NCBI GenBank assembly: GCA_902806095.1 | Contig: CADCVF010000039.1 | Coordinates: forward strand, 41,278 to 105,277 | From: an uncultured Rubrobacteraceae bacterium | GTDB taxonomy: Bacteria; Actinomycetota; Rubrobacteria; Rubrobacterales; Rubrobacteraceae | Direction: 5' to 3' | DNA length: 64,000 nt | Shown: positions 15,695-24,458 of the stretch, piece after piece | Numbering within the stretch: position 1 is the stretch's first letter | How the letters are laid out: each line of letters starts with the position of its first letter | Made by a program: the position numbers and the translations under genes | The notes under the pieces: generated by a model | Seen by the model: only the letters and a program-made list of their open reading frames with translations | The model's database searches: none | Told to the model about the DNA's origin: nothing

Positions 15695-16804
15695 TCAGCC
15701 TACGAGGAGTCGAGTAAGGCGCAAATGCACACCCTCGTCCTCATCCGTGACGTAGTAGGTGCGGCCCTCTGGTGTGACGGCCATTCCCTCGACGCGCGGT
15801 AGGGTAGGAAACTCGCGGACGAACTGGGCCGTAAGGGAACCGGAGTGGGCGTCTTCGGGAAGTACACAGCGGAAGTGGGTGGCTACCGTCCCCCTGCCGC
15901 CAGGGTAGTCCTGAATCAGGACGCTCTGTCTGTCCCGGCTGTCCACGTTACCCGTTACGAGGTGTAGCTCCTCGCCTTCTTCCGTCCCGAGGAGGTCGAG
16001 GTCGCGGACGCCGGCTATCCCGCCGTCGTTGCCGACGGCGTCGGCCGTCCAGAAACCGCTGACTTCAGGGAGGGCGTCGCCACGGTCGAAGAGTCGGTCG
16101 ATGCCTTCGAGCTCTACCAGGATCGGACACCCTTCTGCGGTTGTTGGGAAGCGGAGGCCGAGGAGGAGGTTTCCGTTGTCGCGGAACGCCGCGCCTTCTA
16201 TGTTGATCGGGTAGTCGTCCTCGCGTACGAGGCCGGCCCACTTCTTACTCTCCTTCTCGCCGCGTTCGATGGTCGCCGCGATGAGTGCCTTATAAGACTG
16301 CTCGCCGAGTGGGATCAGATCAGGGCCGCCTTCTTGGAGGGCGTCGTTGATGATGCGATGGAGGGCGAAGCTCCGGCGGGAGACTTCGAGATCCATCGCC
16401 GGGTCTTCTGTGACGTGCCCGACATCTGCCTCCCGAAAGCGGGCGACGAAGCCGCGCTTGGGCTGGAGGGGTCCGTCCTTGCTGCCGAAGTGGGAGCCGA
16501 GGATGTAGACGTAGCCCGTGCTCTCGTCGCGGGTGATCGCCTCTGCGTCCTCGGTCTTGCCAGCGGCCCCACTCGCTTCGGCGCGCACCCGCTCTATCTC
16601 CCAGCCCTCGTCGTCGGGGGAGCCGCGGCGGTGGCCGATGGCCGCGACGCAGTCCTCGATCTCACCCTCATCAAGGACAGCCCAGAACCCGAGGTCCCAA
16701 CCGTGCTCCCCGAGTAACTCTTCGTTCCCGATCGTCAGTAGTCCCGATGCCTCGTTCGGGTGCAGGTTGAGATCCATCTGGAAAAGCTCGTCTTCACCGG
16801 CCAT
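15695..16804 (-). CDS. Predicted beta-propeller/esterase-like phytase domain protein (uncharacterised)
   Basis: A 369-residue soluble protein without signal peptide. Sequence features resemble DUF3616 or esterase-like propeller proteins: repeated short blocks such as EAITRDESTGYVYILGSH, NIEGAAFRDNGNLLLGLR, IAGVRDLDLL and VEGMAVTPEGRTYYVTDEDEG, each with an acidic turn. Such blades usually bind metal ions, but no enzymatic residue can be assigned. Start at ATG 16804, chosen for AGGAGGTGG upstream. It reads toward the peroxiredoxin gene (34-base gap, convergent). Function unknown. Confidence 0.7.
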   Translation of the reverse strand: MAGEDELFQMDLNLHPNEASGLLTIGNEELLGEHGWDLGFWAVLDEGEIEDCVAAIGHRRGSPDDEGWEIERVRAEASGAAGKTEDAEAITRDESTGYVYILGSHFGSKDGPLQPKRGFVARFREADVGHVTEDPAMDLEVSRRSFALHRIINDALQEGGPDLIPLGEQSYKALIAATIERGEKESKKWAGLVREDDYPINIEGAAFRDNGNLLLGLRFPTTAEGCPILVELEGIDRLFDRGDALPEVSGFWTADAVGNDGGIAGVRDLDLLGTEEGEELHLVTGNVDSRDRQSVLIQDYPGGRGTVATHFRCVLPEDAHSGSLTAQFVREFPTLPRVEGMAVTPEGRTYYVTDEDEGVHLRLTRLLVG

Positions 16805-16931
16805 ACGCCACCTCCTCGTCCCTGAGACGCCCACATACTACGCGCCCGCCGCCCGAAAGTTCCTACACCGGTGCGGTCGAGGCGAGGAGCCGGTGATGGT
16901 ACGGGTCCTCTAGCAGCGACCAGCTTTGCCC

Positions 16932-17744
16932 TTATCCGTAGTCTTTCAGGAAGTCCAGCACGAGCCGATTGAACTCTTCAGGCCGTTCCATATTCGGCAC
17001 GTGGGCAGTACCATGCATGACGACCTTGCGCGCGTTGGGTAGTTCCTTCTCGAGCAGGTCGGCCGCGGCAAAGACCCTCGGTTGGTCCTCATCTCCGACT
17101 ATTAGCAGTGTTGGGGCCTGGAGGTCAGGGAGCCTGTCCGCTGCGGGCGGCTCCGATTCCCACTCTTCGCCAAGCCCGGCTGCTTCGTTTCTGAGGGCGA
17201 TCAGGTTCATCTCCCAGACGAGATCCCTGACGGAGGGATCAACGGCGTCAGGGGATCTCTCGGGGCCGACGACCCAGATCCCGACCTCGAGCTCGGAGAC
17301 CAGGTCGAGGTCCCCTGCTTCGTCGGCGGCGACGAGCTCGTCCCACTCCTTCGGGGGATCGAAGTCCGGCCCGAACCCGCCTACGGCGGATCCCACCAGG
17401 ACGAGGTTCCCTACTCTCTGCGGATACTCGAGCGCGAAGTCCAGCACCGCCCCACCACCCATGGAACAGCCCAGGAGGTGCGTCCGCTCGACGTCCAGGT
17501 AGTCGAGCAGACCACGCAGATCCTCATGGTGGGAGAACGGTCCCTCGACCATCTCCGTCCTCCCGAAGCCCCGCATGTCGTAGCGGATGACCCTGTAGCG
17601 TTCGGCGAAGGCCTTGAGTTGGCCCTCCCACATCCTGCTATCCGCGATCCCCGCGTGTACGAGGACCAGCGGCTCCCCTTCTCCCGCAGCCTCGTAGTAG
17701 ATCCGCGCGCCGTTGACCTCAGCCGTGCCCGTCTCCCGAAGCAT
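16932..17744 (-). CDS. Alpha/beta fold hydrolase
   Basis: A 270-residue cytoplasmic hydrolase of the 3-oxoadipate enol-lactonase/haloperoxidase-like class. The oxyanion block PLVLVHAGIADSRMW, the strand YDMRGFGRTE, the nucleophile GCSMGG (Ser94), an acid in IVGDEDQPR and His in HGTAHVPNMERPEEF form a complete triad. The ATG start has GGGAAAGGGAAGAG upstream. The gene stands alone between two leftward genes with 127- and 182-base gaps. The substrate is unknown. Confidence 0.85.
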   Translation of the reverse strand: MLRETGTAEVNGARIYYEAAGEGEPLVLVHAGIADSRMWEGQLKAFAERYRVIRYDMRGFGRTEMVEGPFSHHEDLRGLLDYLDVERTHLLGCSMGGGAVLDFALEYPQRVGNLVLVGSAVGGFGPDFDPPKEWDELVAADEAGDLDLVSELEVGIWVVGPERSPDAVDPSVRDLVWEMNLIALRNEAAGLGEEWESEPPAADRLPDLQAPTLLIVGDEDQPRVFAAADLLEKELPNARKVVMHGTAHVPNMERPEEFNRLVLDFLKDYG

Positions 17745-17926
17745 CTCTTCCCTTTCCCCGATACTTTACGTCTCTTCCGACCCCGCCCCGGGGTATGGCA
17801 CGCCGGCACCAGGGTCCTATTCCGTCTCGATGGGATACTATTATGAAGACGCATCGGCTGTCCGCACGCAGCAGTATACGCACACCGCGCCAGCGGCACA
17901 GGAGGGTTAGCTGCGGGCGTAACCGG

Positions 17927-18751
17927 CTACGACCACTGCGTCTGCGGGCGCTGCTGCGCCTCGCCGTCCACTTCCAGATCCACCTTCTCATTAAAGAAGC
18001 AAAGATGGTCTTCCAGGTCGGCGGCTGCGGGTATTGGGTTCGGGTAGTACCAGACGATTGCTTCCCTTGTCTCACCGCCAGCCTGCACCGAGTGGTAAGA
18101 TGCAACCCCCTTGTAGGGACACTGAGTCTCTTTGTCGCTAGGAAGCAGTACGTCGTCACGGACGTCTTCAGGGGGGATATAGTAGCGTGGCGGCAGGCCG
18201 GTCTCGAAGAGGATCCTGGGACGATCCGTCTCCGCCACGACCTCCCCATCAACGAGGACTTTGACGTGCCTGGAGCTCTGCAGGACGTCAACGCGATGAT
18301 AGGGGTCGCGGGGATGGACGAATACCTCCTCGTCCTCCTCATACCAATGGTCCATCTTGTTCCAATAGAAAGCCAGGTAATCAGTGAGCGGTGGGGCCGA
18401 GACTATGGGCTCAGGATATCCCCACACAGCGTTCTCCGCGACGCGGTCGCCGACAGGTACCGACCAGTAGGAGGCGTCGCCCTTTACCGGGCAGTGCGTC
18501 GTGTGGTCCGTCGCTTGGAGAAGATCCATCCGCATATCCGCACTGGGGAAGTAGTAGACCGGCAGGTATCCCTTCTCGTGCATGAGCTTTACCCGCCTGC
18601 TGTCAGCCACGGTCTCGCCACCGAACATTACCCGCACCCGGCGCGGAGAATCCTCGAAGAACAGCACGTGGTCTCCGGGCGCACGCACCTCGAAATTGAA
18701 CATCTTGTCGCCCTGATCGCCGAACGGTCCAGTACCGATCGTAAGGGTCAT
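17927..18751 (-). CDS. Tandem DUF427 domain protein
   Basis: A 274-residue protein made of two DUF427 units, each with a strand block, R-V-E/D context, a YYFP/YYIP stretch and the C-terminal C-P-x-KG-x-ASY/ASYW motif (HCPVKGDASYWSV in unit 1, QCPYKGVASYHSV in unit 2). The domain is common in actinobacteria; its biochemical role is not established. ATG 18751 with GGGAGGAGAGG upstream. It is divergent from the LuxR regulator across a 273-base gap. A long open frame on the opposite strand is a shadow of this gene. Confidence 0.85.
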   Translation of the reverse strand: MTLTIGTGPFGDQGDKMFNFEVRAPGDHVLFFEDSPRRVRVMFGGETVADSRRVKLMHEKGYLPVYYFPSADMRMDLLQATDHTTHCPVKGDASYWSVPVGDRVAENAVWGYPEPIVSAPPLTDYLAFYWNKMDHWYEEDEEVFVHPRDPYHRVDVLQSSRHVKVLVDGEVVAETDRPRILFETGLPPRYYIPPEDVRDDVLLPSDKETQCPYKGVASYHSVQAGGETREAIVWYYPNPIPAAADLEDHLCFFNEKVDLEVDGEAQQRPQTQWS

Positions 18752-19024
18752 CGCGCCTCTCCTCCCTGTCGACCGCCACTCGGAAAGAGCAGCTGGCAGA
18801 TCCGCATCTTCTGGCCTTTATAGTACATGCGGTGCACAATGGGTCGGATGCCCTACCCAGAATTACCCAGCTTGGCGTGGTCCAAAAATCCGTCGACAAC
18901 GCTGCCCGCGCTCACGATCATTCAAGGGACGAAGTACTTAGGATCTCCACCGGTTCATCTGTGACACACTTGGTGGACAGCGGATACAGTTAGAGTCGGA
19001 CCGGAATTCGAAGGGGCAAAGGGC

Positions 19025-19732
19025 GTGAGGTATTTGAACAAAGTAGGCGAAGATATCATCCGCGTGGCGGTAGTGGACGACCAGCGGCTCTTCACGAAGG
19101 GTCTCTCCGGCCTCGTAGACATGTTGCCCGGCGTCGAGGTGGTAGGCGTAGCATACAACGGCGAGGAGGCCATAGCGCTCTGCCGCAAGGAAGAGCCGGA
19201 CGTCGTCCTGATGGATATCTCCATGCCTAAGATGGACGGCATCAGCGCCACGCGCGAGATCAAGGATCTTCTGCCGCAGACCGCAGTAGTCATCCTCACG
19301 GGCCACGAAGAAGACGAGCACGTCTTCGAGGGCATAAAGGCGGGCGCGCAGGGCTACCTACTAAAGGACTCAGAACCCGAGGATCTCTCGCGTGCGATCC
19401 ACACGGTCTACGCGGGCGATACCATAGTCGCCCCAGACCTCGCCCAGAAGATGCTCAACACCTTCGAGGGCGACAGGCCCGCGGGGGGTACTCATCTCGC
19501 GCCTCCGCTGACCGAGAGGGAACTCGAAGTCATCAAGGCTCTGGCCCACGGCATGAGCGACAGGCAGATAGCAAACTCTTTGGGCATCTCGGAGAAGACG
19601 GTACGCAATCACACCTCCAACATCTACAGGAAGCTGCACATCTTCGACAGAACCCAGGCGGTGATCTACGCCGTAAGGGAAGGCGTCATAGACGTCCGGG
19701 ATCTGGAGTACCGCCCCCCGGGTGAATCCTGA
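19025..19732 (+). CDS. NarL/LuxR-family response regulator
   Basis: A 235-residue two-component regulator. The receiver domain (about 11-130) has the acidic pair Asp18/Asp19, phospho-acceptor Asp64 in LMDISMP and the conserved Lys in LLKDSE. The LuxR-type helix-turn-helix (about 165-225) reads LTERELEVIKALAHGMSDRQIA..LGISEKTVRNHTSNIYRKL. GTG start at 19025 with AAAGGG upstream. The 3' end overlaps the 3' end of the LOV histidine kinase gene on the other strand by 47 bases, so the two are convergent partners and most likely a cognate pair. Confidence 0.92.
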   Translation: MRYLNKVGEDIIRVAVVDDQRLFTKGLSGLVDMLPGVEVVGVAYNGEEAIALCRKEEPDVVLMDISMPKMDGISATREIKDLLPQTAVVILTGHEEDEHVFEGIKAGAQGYLLKDSEPEDLSRAIHTVYAGDTIVAPDLAQKMLNTFEGDRPAGGTHLAPPLTERELEVIKALAHGMSDRQIANSLGISEKTVRNHTSNIYRKLHIFDRTQAVIYAVREGVIDVRDLEYRPPGES

Positions 19733-20714
19733 CCTTAACCTCCGTGCCCTGGCCGGGTTGGCTCCTCACCTCGAACTCCCCTCCCAGCCCCTCGACCCGC
19801 TCGCGCATCGCCGAGAGTCCGACGCCTGCCCTACCCGACCCGGGATCGAATCCCCGACCATCGTCGGCGACAACTATCAGAATGGCTTCGTCTTGCATCC
19901 TCAACCCCACCTCGACATTCCTCGCTGCGGAGTGACGCCGTACGTTCGTGAGGGCCTCCTGCAGTACGCGCAACAACTCTACGCTCTCCTTACCGGAGAG
20001 GCCTACGCTGAACCCTTCCTCGATGACCAATCGTATCCCGCGCTCGGGTGTGGCCTGCTGGTTCAGCTCCACCAACGATTCGACCGACTCCAAGAACGGC
20101 CGCTCCTTCTCGCGCCTCAGGTCGTAGATGGCGCTGCGCAGACCCGAGCTCGCCCGCCCGAGTGCCCCGAGTTCCTCATCGAAGTCGAGACTTGTCCCGG
20201 AACTCTTGGCCTGCAGGTGGGTAAGCCGCAACGACTGAAGCGCGCCTGAGAGGTCCTGGAGTACTATGTCGTGCAAATCCCGGGCTATCCTGCGACGTTC
20301 GGCACGACGGATCTCCGAAAGGATCTCCTCGGCCCTGATGCGCTCAGTAATGTCGTTCTGAACCCCGACGAAGCTGGTCACGCGTCCCTCTTCATCACGA
20401 ACGGGATAGATGCTAAGCTCGTTCCAGAACAGGGTCCCGTCCTTACGGTAGTTCCTGAGAACAACGGTGCAGTGGCACCCCTCGCGGACAGCCGTCCTGA
20501 GCTCCTCTAGCGCCGGCTGGTCCCGGTCTTCGTCCTGCAGGAAGCGACAATTGCGGCCCAAGACCTCCTCGGCAGCGTAACCAGTAGTCATCTCGAAGGC
20601 AGGGTTTACGTAAACGAGTGGGTCGTCGGGCTGGTTAGGGTCGGAGATCACGATGGAGTTGGTGCTGGCGGTCACCGCCCTTTCGAGCAACCGCAGTCTG
20701 TCAGGACCATCCAT
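19686..20714 (-). CDS. LOV-domain blue-light sensor histidine kinase
   Basis: A 342-residue soluble kinase. The N-terminal PAS domain is a LOV photoreceptor: GRNCRFLQ with flavin-adduct Cys56, the FMN-binding Asn88 (RNYRKDG) and Asn98 (FWNEL), and Gln119 (FVGVQND) that signals flavin changes. A HisKA_3 domain follows with phospho-acceptor His148 in RRIARDLHD, then a HATPase with RVLQEALTNVRRHS and DDGRGFD/GVGLSAMRER. Known LOV kinases autophosphorylate on blue light. No membrane segment. ATG 20714 with GAGGG upstream. It is tail-to-tail with a LuxR response regulator, overlapping by 47 bases. Confidence 0.93.
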   Translation of the reverse strand: MDGPDRLRLLERAVTASTNSIVISDPNQPDDPLVYVNPAFEMTTGYAAEEVLGRNCRFLQDEDRDQPALEELRTAVREGCHCTVVLRNYRKDGTLFWNELSIYPVRDEEGRVTSFVGVQNDITERIRAEEILSEIRRAERRRIARDLHDIVLQDLSGALQSLRLTHLQAKSSGTSLDFDEELGALGRASSGLRSAIYDLRREKERPFLESVESLVELNQQATPERGIRLVIEEGFSVGLSGKESVELLRVLQEALTNVRRHSAARNVEVGLRMQDEAILIVVADDGRGFDPGSGRAGVGLSAMRERVEGLGGEFEVRSQPGQGTEVKVRIHPGGGTPDPGRL

Positions 20715-21028
20715 TGATTGCCCTCATATGCGATCCCACCTGCTACAAGTCGCCTATCAAACCAACTTACGTTGCCTACTCTACTTTATACACCTTCGTA
20801 ACGGGCGCCCGCCAGAGGCAGCGTCATCGGCGCCGCGAACTAGGCGAACGCCGCTCCTCCCACGACGAACTGGGACGAAGACCCTGGGCCCAATTACCCG
20901 GTCACAGCTAGTCGGAAAATCCGATGGCACCCGGACGCTCCCGGACCATACTCGTTCTAGTCATATGAGGAAAGGAACGGCGTGATGTGCGATACGAGGT
21001 TCAACGTTTCGAAAGGAGAGCGCCCATA
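20715..21028. other. Divergent regulatory region between the LOV kinase and Crp genes
   Basis: About 310 bases without a gene, AT-richer around 20740-20800, where the leftward promoter of the LOV kinase probably lies. Near the Crp gene, GTGATGTGCGATACGAG (20982-20998) closely matches GTGATGTGTAATACGCG (21757-21773), found in front of the next gene. It is a candidate operator. Confidence 0.4.
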
Positions 21029-21742
21029 ATGTTCAGCCACTACGTCGAGGCCCTTGCGCCTGCCGCGAGGCAGCCTCATCTTTGCCTCGAGGATTTTGCG
21101 AGGGCGGGCATCCGGGTGGCCGAGCGGCGCTTCGGGGCCAAGGAGACCATCTATGCCCCCGGCGATCCGGATGGTCACCTTCACGTGTTGCTAGAGGGCA
21201 CGGTGCGCTTGTACAAGATCTACGGCGACTACAAGGAGGCCACGGTCGCGCTGTTGGCGGAGGGGGACGTCTTCGGCGAGCTTAGCCTCGAGGAGACGCC
21301 TCGCCAGAATGCCTTCGCCGAGACGGTCACCGACGCCCGGGTTGCCGTGGTGCGAAAGTCTGTCTTCAAAGAAGCCATAAAGCGCCACCCGGAGTTTGCC
21401 CTGAAGCTGTTCTCTGCCTTCTCCGAGCGCTTCAGGCAGTCCAACGAGACGATCGGAGGTCTTCTGAACAGGGAGGTATCGGCGCGCCTGGCCACATTAC
21501 TCTCGCACCTGGGCGAGCGCTTCGGAGAGTCCGACGGCTCGTTCACGACCCTCAAGGTGCGCCTCACGCACCAGGACCTGGCGAACATGATCTTCTCCAC
21601 CAGGGAGGCCGTCTCCAAGGAGATGAGCGAGTTTCAGCGCGCCGGTCTCATCGAGGTACGGAACCGCAGGATATCCATTACCCCGCGGCTCTCGAAGAGA
21701 CGACCTGGTGAGATTTTCGCAAACTCGGGTGCAGCAGCATAA
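21029..21742 (+). CDS. Crp/Fnr-family transcriptional regulator
   Basis: A 237-residue regulator with an N-terminal cyclic-nucleotide-binding fold (about 30-120; GHLHVLLEGTVRLYK, EGDVFGELSL) and a C-terminal winged helix (LTHQDLANMIFSTREAVSKEMSEFQRAGLIEV, the recognition helix being STREAVSKEM). The phosphate-binding cassette is degenerate and there are no Fnr-type cysteines for an iron-sulfur cluster, so the effector is open. I chose ATG 21029 because AAGGAG lies 10 bases upstream; a GTG at 20987 in the same frame lacks one. It lies between the LOV kinase (divergent) and the LPXTG protein, with a shared motif upstream of both. Confidence 0.88.
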   Translation: MFSHYVEALAPAARQPHLCLEDFARAGIRVAERRFGAKETIYAPGDPDGHLHVLLEGTVRLYKIYGDYKEATVALLAEGDVFGELSLEETPRQNAFAETVTDARVAVVRKSVFKEAIKRHPEFALKLFSAFSERFRQSNETIGGLLNREVSARLATLLSHLGERFGESDGSFTTLKVRLTHQDLANMIFSTREAVSKEMSEFQRAGLIEVRNRRISITPRLSKRRPGEIFANSGAAA

Positions 21743-21847
21743 ACGCCTAAAAGGGGTGATGTGTAATACGCGACATGTGAGACACAAGCATTCCTGATCA
21801 TTGCGTCAGTACGCAATCTGTGAACATGATCGACGAGGAGGTTACTG

Positions 21848-22729
21848 TTGAGCAACATATTTCGTAAGGTGCTCATCTTGGGATTGACGCTGCTCGCGGC
21901 GCTCGCCTTGGCGGCACCAGTCCTTGCCCAAGGGAGTGGAGAGGCTCAGATGCGGGTGGCCCACCTCTCGCCCGACGCCCCGAACGTCGACGTCTACGTC
22001 AACGATGAGCCAGCGCTCACCGATGTCCCCTACACTACCGTCTCCTCATACCTGTCGCTCCCTGCCGGTACGCAGCAGGTTACTGTCTACGCCTCGGGTG
22101 ACACCTCGACACCGGTCATCGACGTGCCAGTGAAGCTGGCCGCAGGCGGCGTTTACACCATAGCGGCTGTGGGCCTGGTCACCGACGGCTCGATAACCGC
22201 GCAGGTCTACCAGGACGACCTGAGGGCTCCCTCTGCGGGTAACGCCAAGTTACGCGTCATTCACGCCTCGCCGGACGCGGGCCCCGTCGACGTGGTGCCC
22301 AGGGACGGCGAACCTCTGGTCACGGACCTGAGCTTCCCAGAGGATACCCCCTACGCTGAGGTGCCCGCCGGGACCTACACGCTCGACGTGAATTCCGCCG
22401 GAACGCGCCAGACGGTCCTGACGGCCCCTGATGCCGCGCTGGCCTCGGGCGGTGTCTACAGCGCTTTCGCGGTCGGCACAGTCTATGCCGACAGTCTTGA
22501 CGTCCTTCTGGTGCAAGACAACGTGAGCACGGGCGCAAGCGCGACAGCGAGCGCTTCTGCGAGCGCAAGTGCTAACGCCTCCGCAAGCGTGACAGCTAGC
22601 CCTTCCGCGCCGGCGCGCCCGCTGCCAGACACCGGGGGGAGCGCCTGGCTACCCTTGACCGCTGCCCTCACGCTGGCTTGCTCCGGAGTCGTAGCGGTGG
22701 CACTAGTACGGCGTATCACGGCAGCGTGA
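21848..22729 (+). CDS. LPXTG cell-wall-anchored DUF4397 protein
   Basis: A 293-residue secreted protein. The signal peptide covers about residues 1-26 (hydrophobic core, then APVLAQ). Two DUF4397 units follow: MRVAHLSPDAPNVDVYV in the first and LRVIHASPDAGPVDVV in the second. A low-complexity Ala/Ser linker leads to a sortase signal LPDTG at 259-263, a hydrophobic helix and an RR tail. It should be covalently linked to peptidoglycan by a sortase not in this window. DUF4397 has no proven function. TTG start 21848 with GAGGAGG upstream. It follows the Crp gene by about 105 bases and may be regulated by it. Confidence 0.9.
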   Translation: MSNIFRKVLILGLTLLAALALAAPVLAQGSGEAQMRVAHLSPDAPNVDVYVNDEPALTDVPYTTVSSYLSLPAGTQQVTVYASGDTSTPVIDVPVKLAAGGVYTIAAVGLVTDGSITAQVYQDDLRAPSAGNAKLRVIHASPDAGPVDVVPRDGEPLVTDLSFPEDTPYAEVPAGTYTLDVNSAGTRQTVLTAPDAALASGGVYSAFAVGTVYADSLDVLLVQDNVSTGASATASASASASANASASVTASPSAPARPLPDTGGSAWLPLTAALTLACSGVVAVALVRRITAA

Positions 22730-22804
22730 ACGAGCGGTGGAAGGCGCCCACCAGGCGCCTGACGAAGCTAGTCGTCTCGTAGGTTCGCATCCCCCACTCT
22801 CCTT

Positions 22805-22834
22805 AGAAGACCCGGTTTCCCTGTCGGGTCTTCT
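22805..22834 (+). terminator. Terminator of the LPXTG protein gene
   Basis: A 10-base perfect stem, AGAAGACCCG / CGGGTCTTCT, with a 10-base loop, followed by T-rich CTTGGTTTCTT. It lies 76 bases after the stop codon. Confidence 0.8.
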
Positions 22835-22891
22835 CTTGGTTTCTTCGTCGCTGTACGTCGTACACACGTTGGTTATCCGCGCGATCCGCCC

Positions 22892-22917
22892 AACCCGCAG
22901 CGGCGCCTTCGGGTTTT
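22892..22917 (+). terminator. Second rightward terminator
   Basis: AACCCG / CGGGTT stem with a 12-base loop, directly followed by a T run. It probably backs up the terminator at 22805 and protects the convergent gene that ends at 22979. Confidence 0.55.
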
Positions 22918-22978
22918 TAGCGTCCGGTTCTTGTTCTCGGTGGCGGCCGGCGCAAAGACCCGGGCTAACTCTGCGAAC

Positions 22979-23425
22979 TCACCCGGGGGCGAGACCTTTC
23001 TTACGCAGTTCCTCCAGTGCTTTCTGAGACTTCTTCAACTCCTTGAGGCCCATGCCCTCGAGGATTTCAGGCGCTTTGGTGAACTGGATCTCGGAGTAGT
23101 CAACGACCTGCCAGTGGTTGCCCCACGGATCGAGGAAATCTAGGCCCCTGCCCGGAAGGATCTCAACTCCCAGCTCCCTGAGTGCCCGCCTGACCACCCT
23201 CCTGTCGTCAACCACCATCCCGATGTGCCTGTGCTTGTCGGGGGAGCGGTTCTCGCCTTCGGCTATGGCGATGAACTGGTCTCCAGCGTCTATGAACGCC
23301 ATCCTGGGTCCGCGTCCTCGCAACTCGATCTCGAAGAGGCGGCCGTAGAATTCGAGTGCCTCCTCTATATCCCCGACCTCGAGGGCTACGTGGTTGAACC
23401 CGATGAGCTTCGCGCGATCTGACAT
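22979..23425 (-). CDS. VOC (glyoxalase/bleomycin-resistance fold) family protein
   Basis: A 148-residue protein with paired beta-alpha-beta-beta-beta units: FNHVALEVGDIEEALEFYGRLF at the N-terminus, HRHIGMVVDDRR in the middle and DFLDPWGNHWQVVDYSE at the C-terminus. The His of NHVAL, His in KHRHIG and a downstream acidic residue are typical metal ligands. The family covers lyases, dioxygenases and drug-binding proteins, and the substrate cannot be read. The C-terminal Lys-rich helix (GLKELKKSQKALEEL) is an extension. ATG 23425 has only a weak ribosome binding site. Monocistronic, leftward. Confidence 0.85.
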   Translation of the reverse strand: MSDRAKLIGFNHVALEVGDIEEALEFYGRLFEIELRGRGPRMAFIDAGDQFIAIAEGENRSPDKHRHIGMVVDDRRVVRRALRELGVEILPGRGLDFLDPWGNHWQVVDYSEIQFTKAPEILEGMGLKELKKSQKALEELRKKGLAPG

Positions 23426-23508
23426 CGTGCCATTATCTACTCGTCGGGGTCGTCCCGCCACCCTGCAAACGGCAAACAAAAAGCTGACTGGCTGAAATGC
23501 TGACCAGC

Positions 23509-23540
23509 GCGGGTTGAGGAATGGGCATTCCTCAACCCGC
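23509..23540 (-). terminator. Terminator overlapping the end of the F420 oxidoreductase gene
   Basis: Perfect 14-base stem GCGGGTTGAGGAAT / ATTCCTCAACCCGC with a GGGC loop. The 5' arm (minus strand) includes the last codons of the oxidoreductase gene. It is flanked by GCTGAAATGCTGACCAGC, a weak relative of the modular palindromic repeats. Confidence 0.75.
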
Positions 23541-24458
23541 TGTGAGTTGCGGCAGGACCGTGTGCGCCATTGCCTCCAGGGCGTCTATGTCGTCCACCTC
23601 CAGCCATTGCAGCATTGCCCGCTGCACGCCGACCTCAGAGAGTTGTCCGAGCCGCTCGACGATCTCGCCCGTCGTCCCTACGAGGACGGCGGCGGGGAGG
23701 TGATCCCGCAAAGCCCCGTCGAGCTTGCGGTCTACGTCGGCCTCCGTGCGGCCGAAGATGACGCGGGTCATCAGGGTTCTGCGTACCTCTTGGGGCGCCC
23801 TCCCGGCCTCGCGCACCAACTCGTCGAGGCGGGCGTTGAGATCCATGAAAGCCTCCGCCTTCAGAAAGACGGCGTTCCACTCGTCAGCGTAGCGGGCAGC
23901 CAGCGGGAGCGTCCTCCGCACACCGTTGCCCCCGACGACCACAAGGGTCCCTCCCGGCCGCGGCGAGCGTGGCATGAGCAGGGCGTCGCGAAGGCTGTAG
24001 AACTTGCCGTCGAAAGACACAGGCTCATCGTTGCGGAGCAGCCGGGTCACGACCTCGAGCCCCTCTTCGAAGCGAACAAACCGGCGGTCCGTGTCTAGCA
24101 CCTCGAAGCCGAAGGTCTCATGCTCCCACTCATTCCAGCCTGCGCCAAGGCCGAGCCGGAGGCGCCCCTCGGCCAGGTTGTCCACGGCCGAGGCCTGCCA
24201 GGCTGTGATTACAGGATGCCGGAACGAGACGGGCGAGACCAGGGGTCCGAACTCTATGCGGCTGGTATTGTCCGCCAGCCACGCGAGCGAGGCCCACAGC
24301 TCCAGGCCATTCCGGTAGGATCCCGTCCGTTTGTTTGGGAAGTGATCGGAGCGGTACAGACCAGCGTATCCGAGGTCTTCGACCGCCCGCGCCAGACGCC
24401 GCCAGCGATCCCAGTCCACACCCTCCTGCCCCTCGACCATGATCGCGACTTCGATCAT
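23532..24458 (-). CDS. LLM-class F420-dependent oxidoreductase
   Basis: A 308-residue luciferase-like TIM-barrel enzyme that would transfer hydride between coenzyme F420 (or FMN) and an unknown substrate. GYAGLYRSDHF near the N-terminus, the cis-peptide region FGPLVSPVSFRHP, RLRLGLGAGWNEWEHETFG and PRSPRPGGTLVVVGGNGVRRTLPLAARYAD are family blocks. I chose ATG 24458 (MIEVAIM) with GGGGAGAAG upstream. Cofactor choice is inferred from the subfamily, common in F420-producing actinobacteria. It ends in a strong terminator. Confidence 0.87.
   Translation of the reverse strand: MIEVAIMVEGQEGVDWDRWRRLARAVEDLGYAGLYRSDHFPNKRTGSYRNGLELWASLAWLADNTSRIEFGPLVSPVSFRHPVITAWQASAVDNLAEGRLRLGLGAGWNEWEHETFGFEVLDTDRRFVRFEEGLEVVTRLLRNDEPVSFDGKFYSLRDALLMPRSPRPGGTLVVVGGNGVRRTLPLAARYADEWNAVFLKAEAFMDLNARLDELVREAGRAPQEVRRTLMTRVIFGRTEADVDRKLDGALRDHLPAAVLVGTTGEIVERLGQLSEVGVQRAMLQWLEVDDIDALEAMAHTVLPQLTAG

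Noticed and set aside
17795..18823. Plus-strand open frame of 342 codons
   Set aside because: Antisense shadow of the tandem DUF427 gene, which has clear family motifs and a ribosome binding site.
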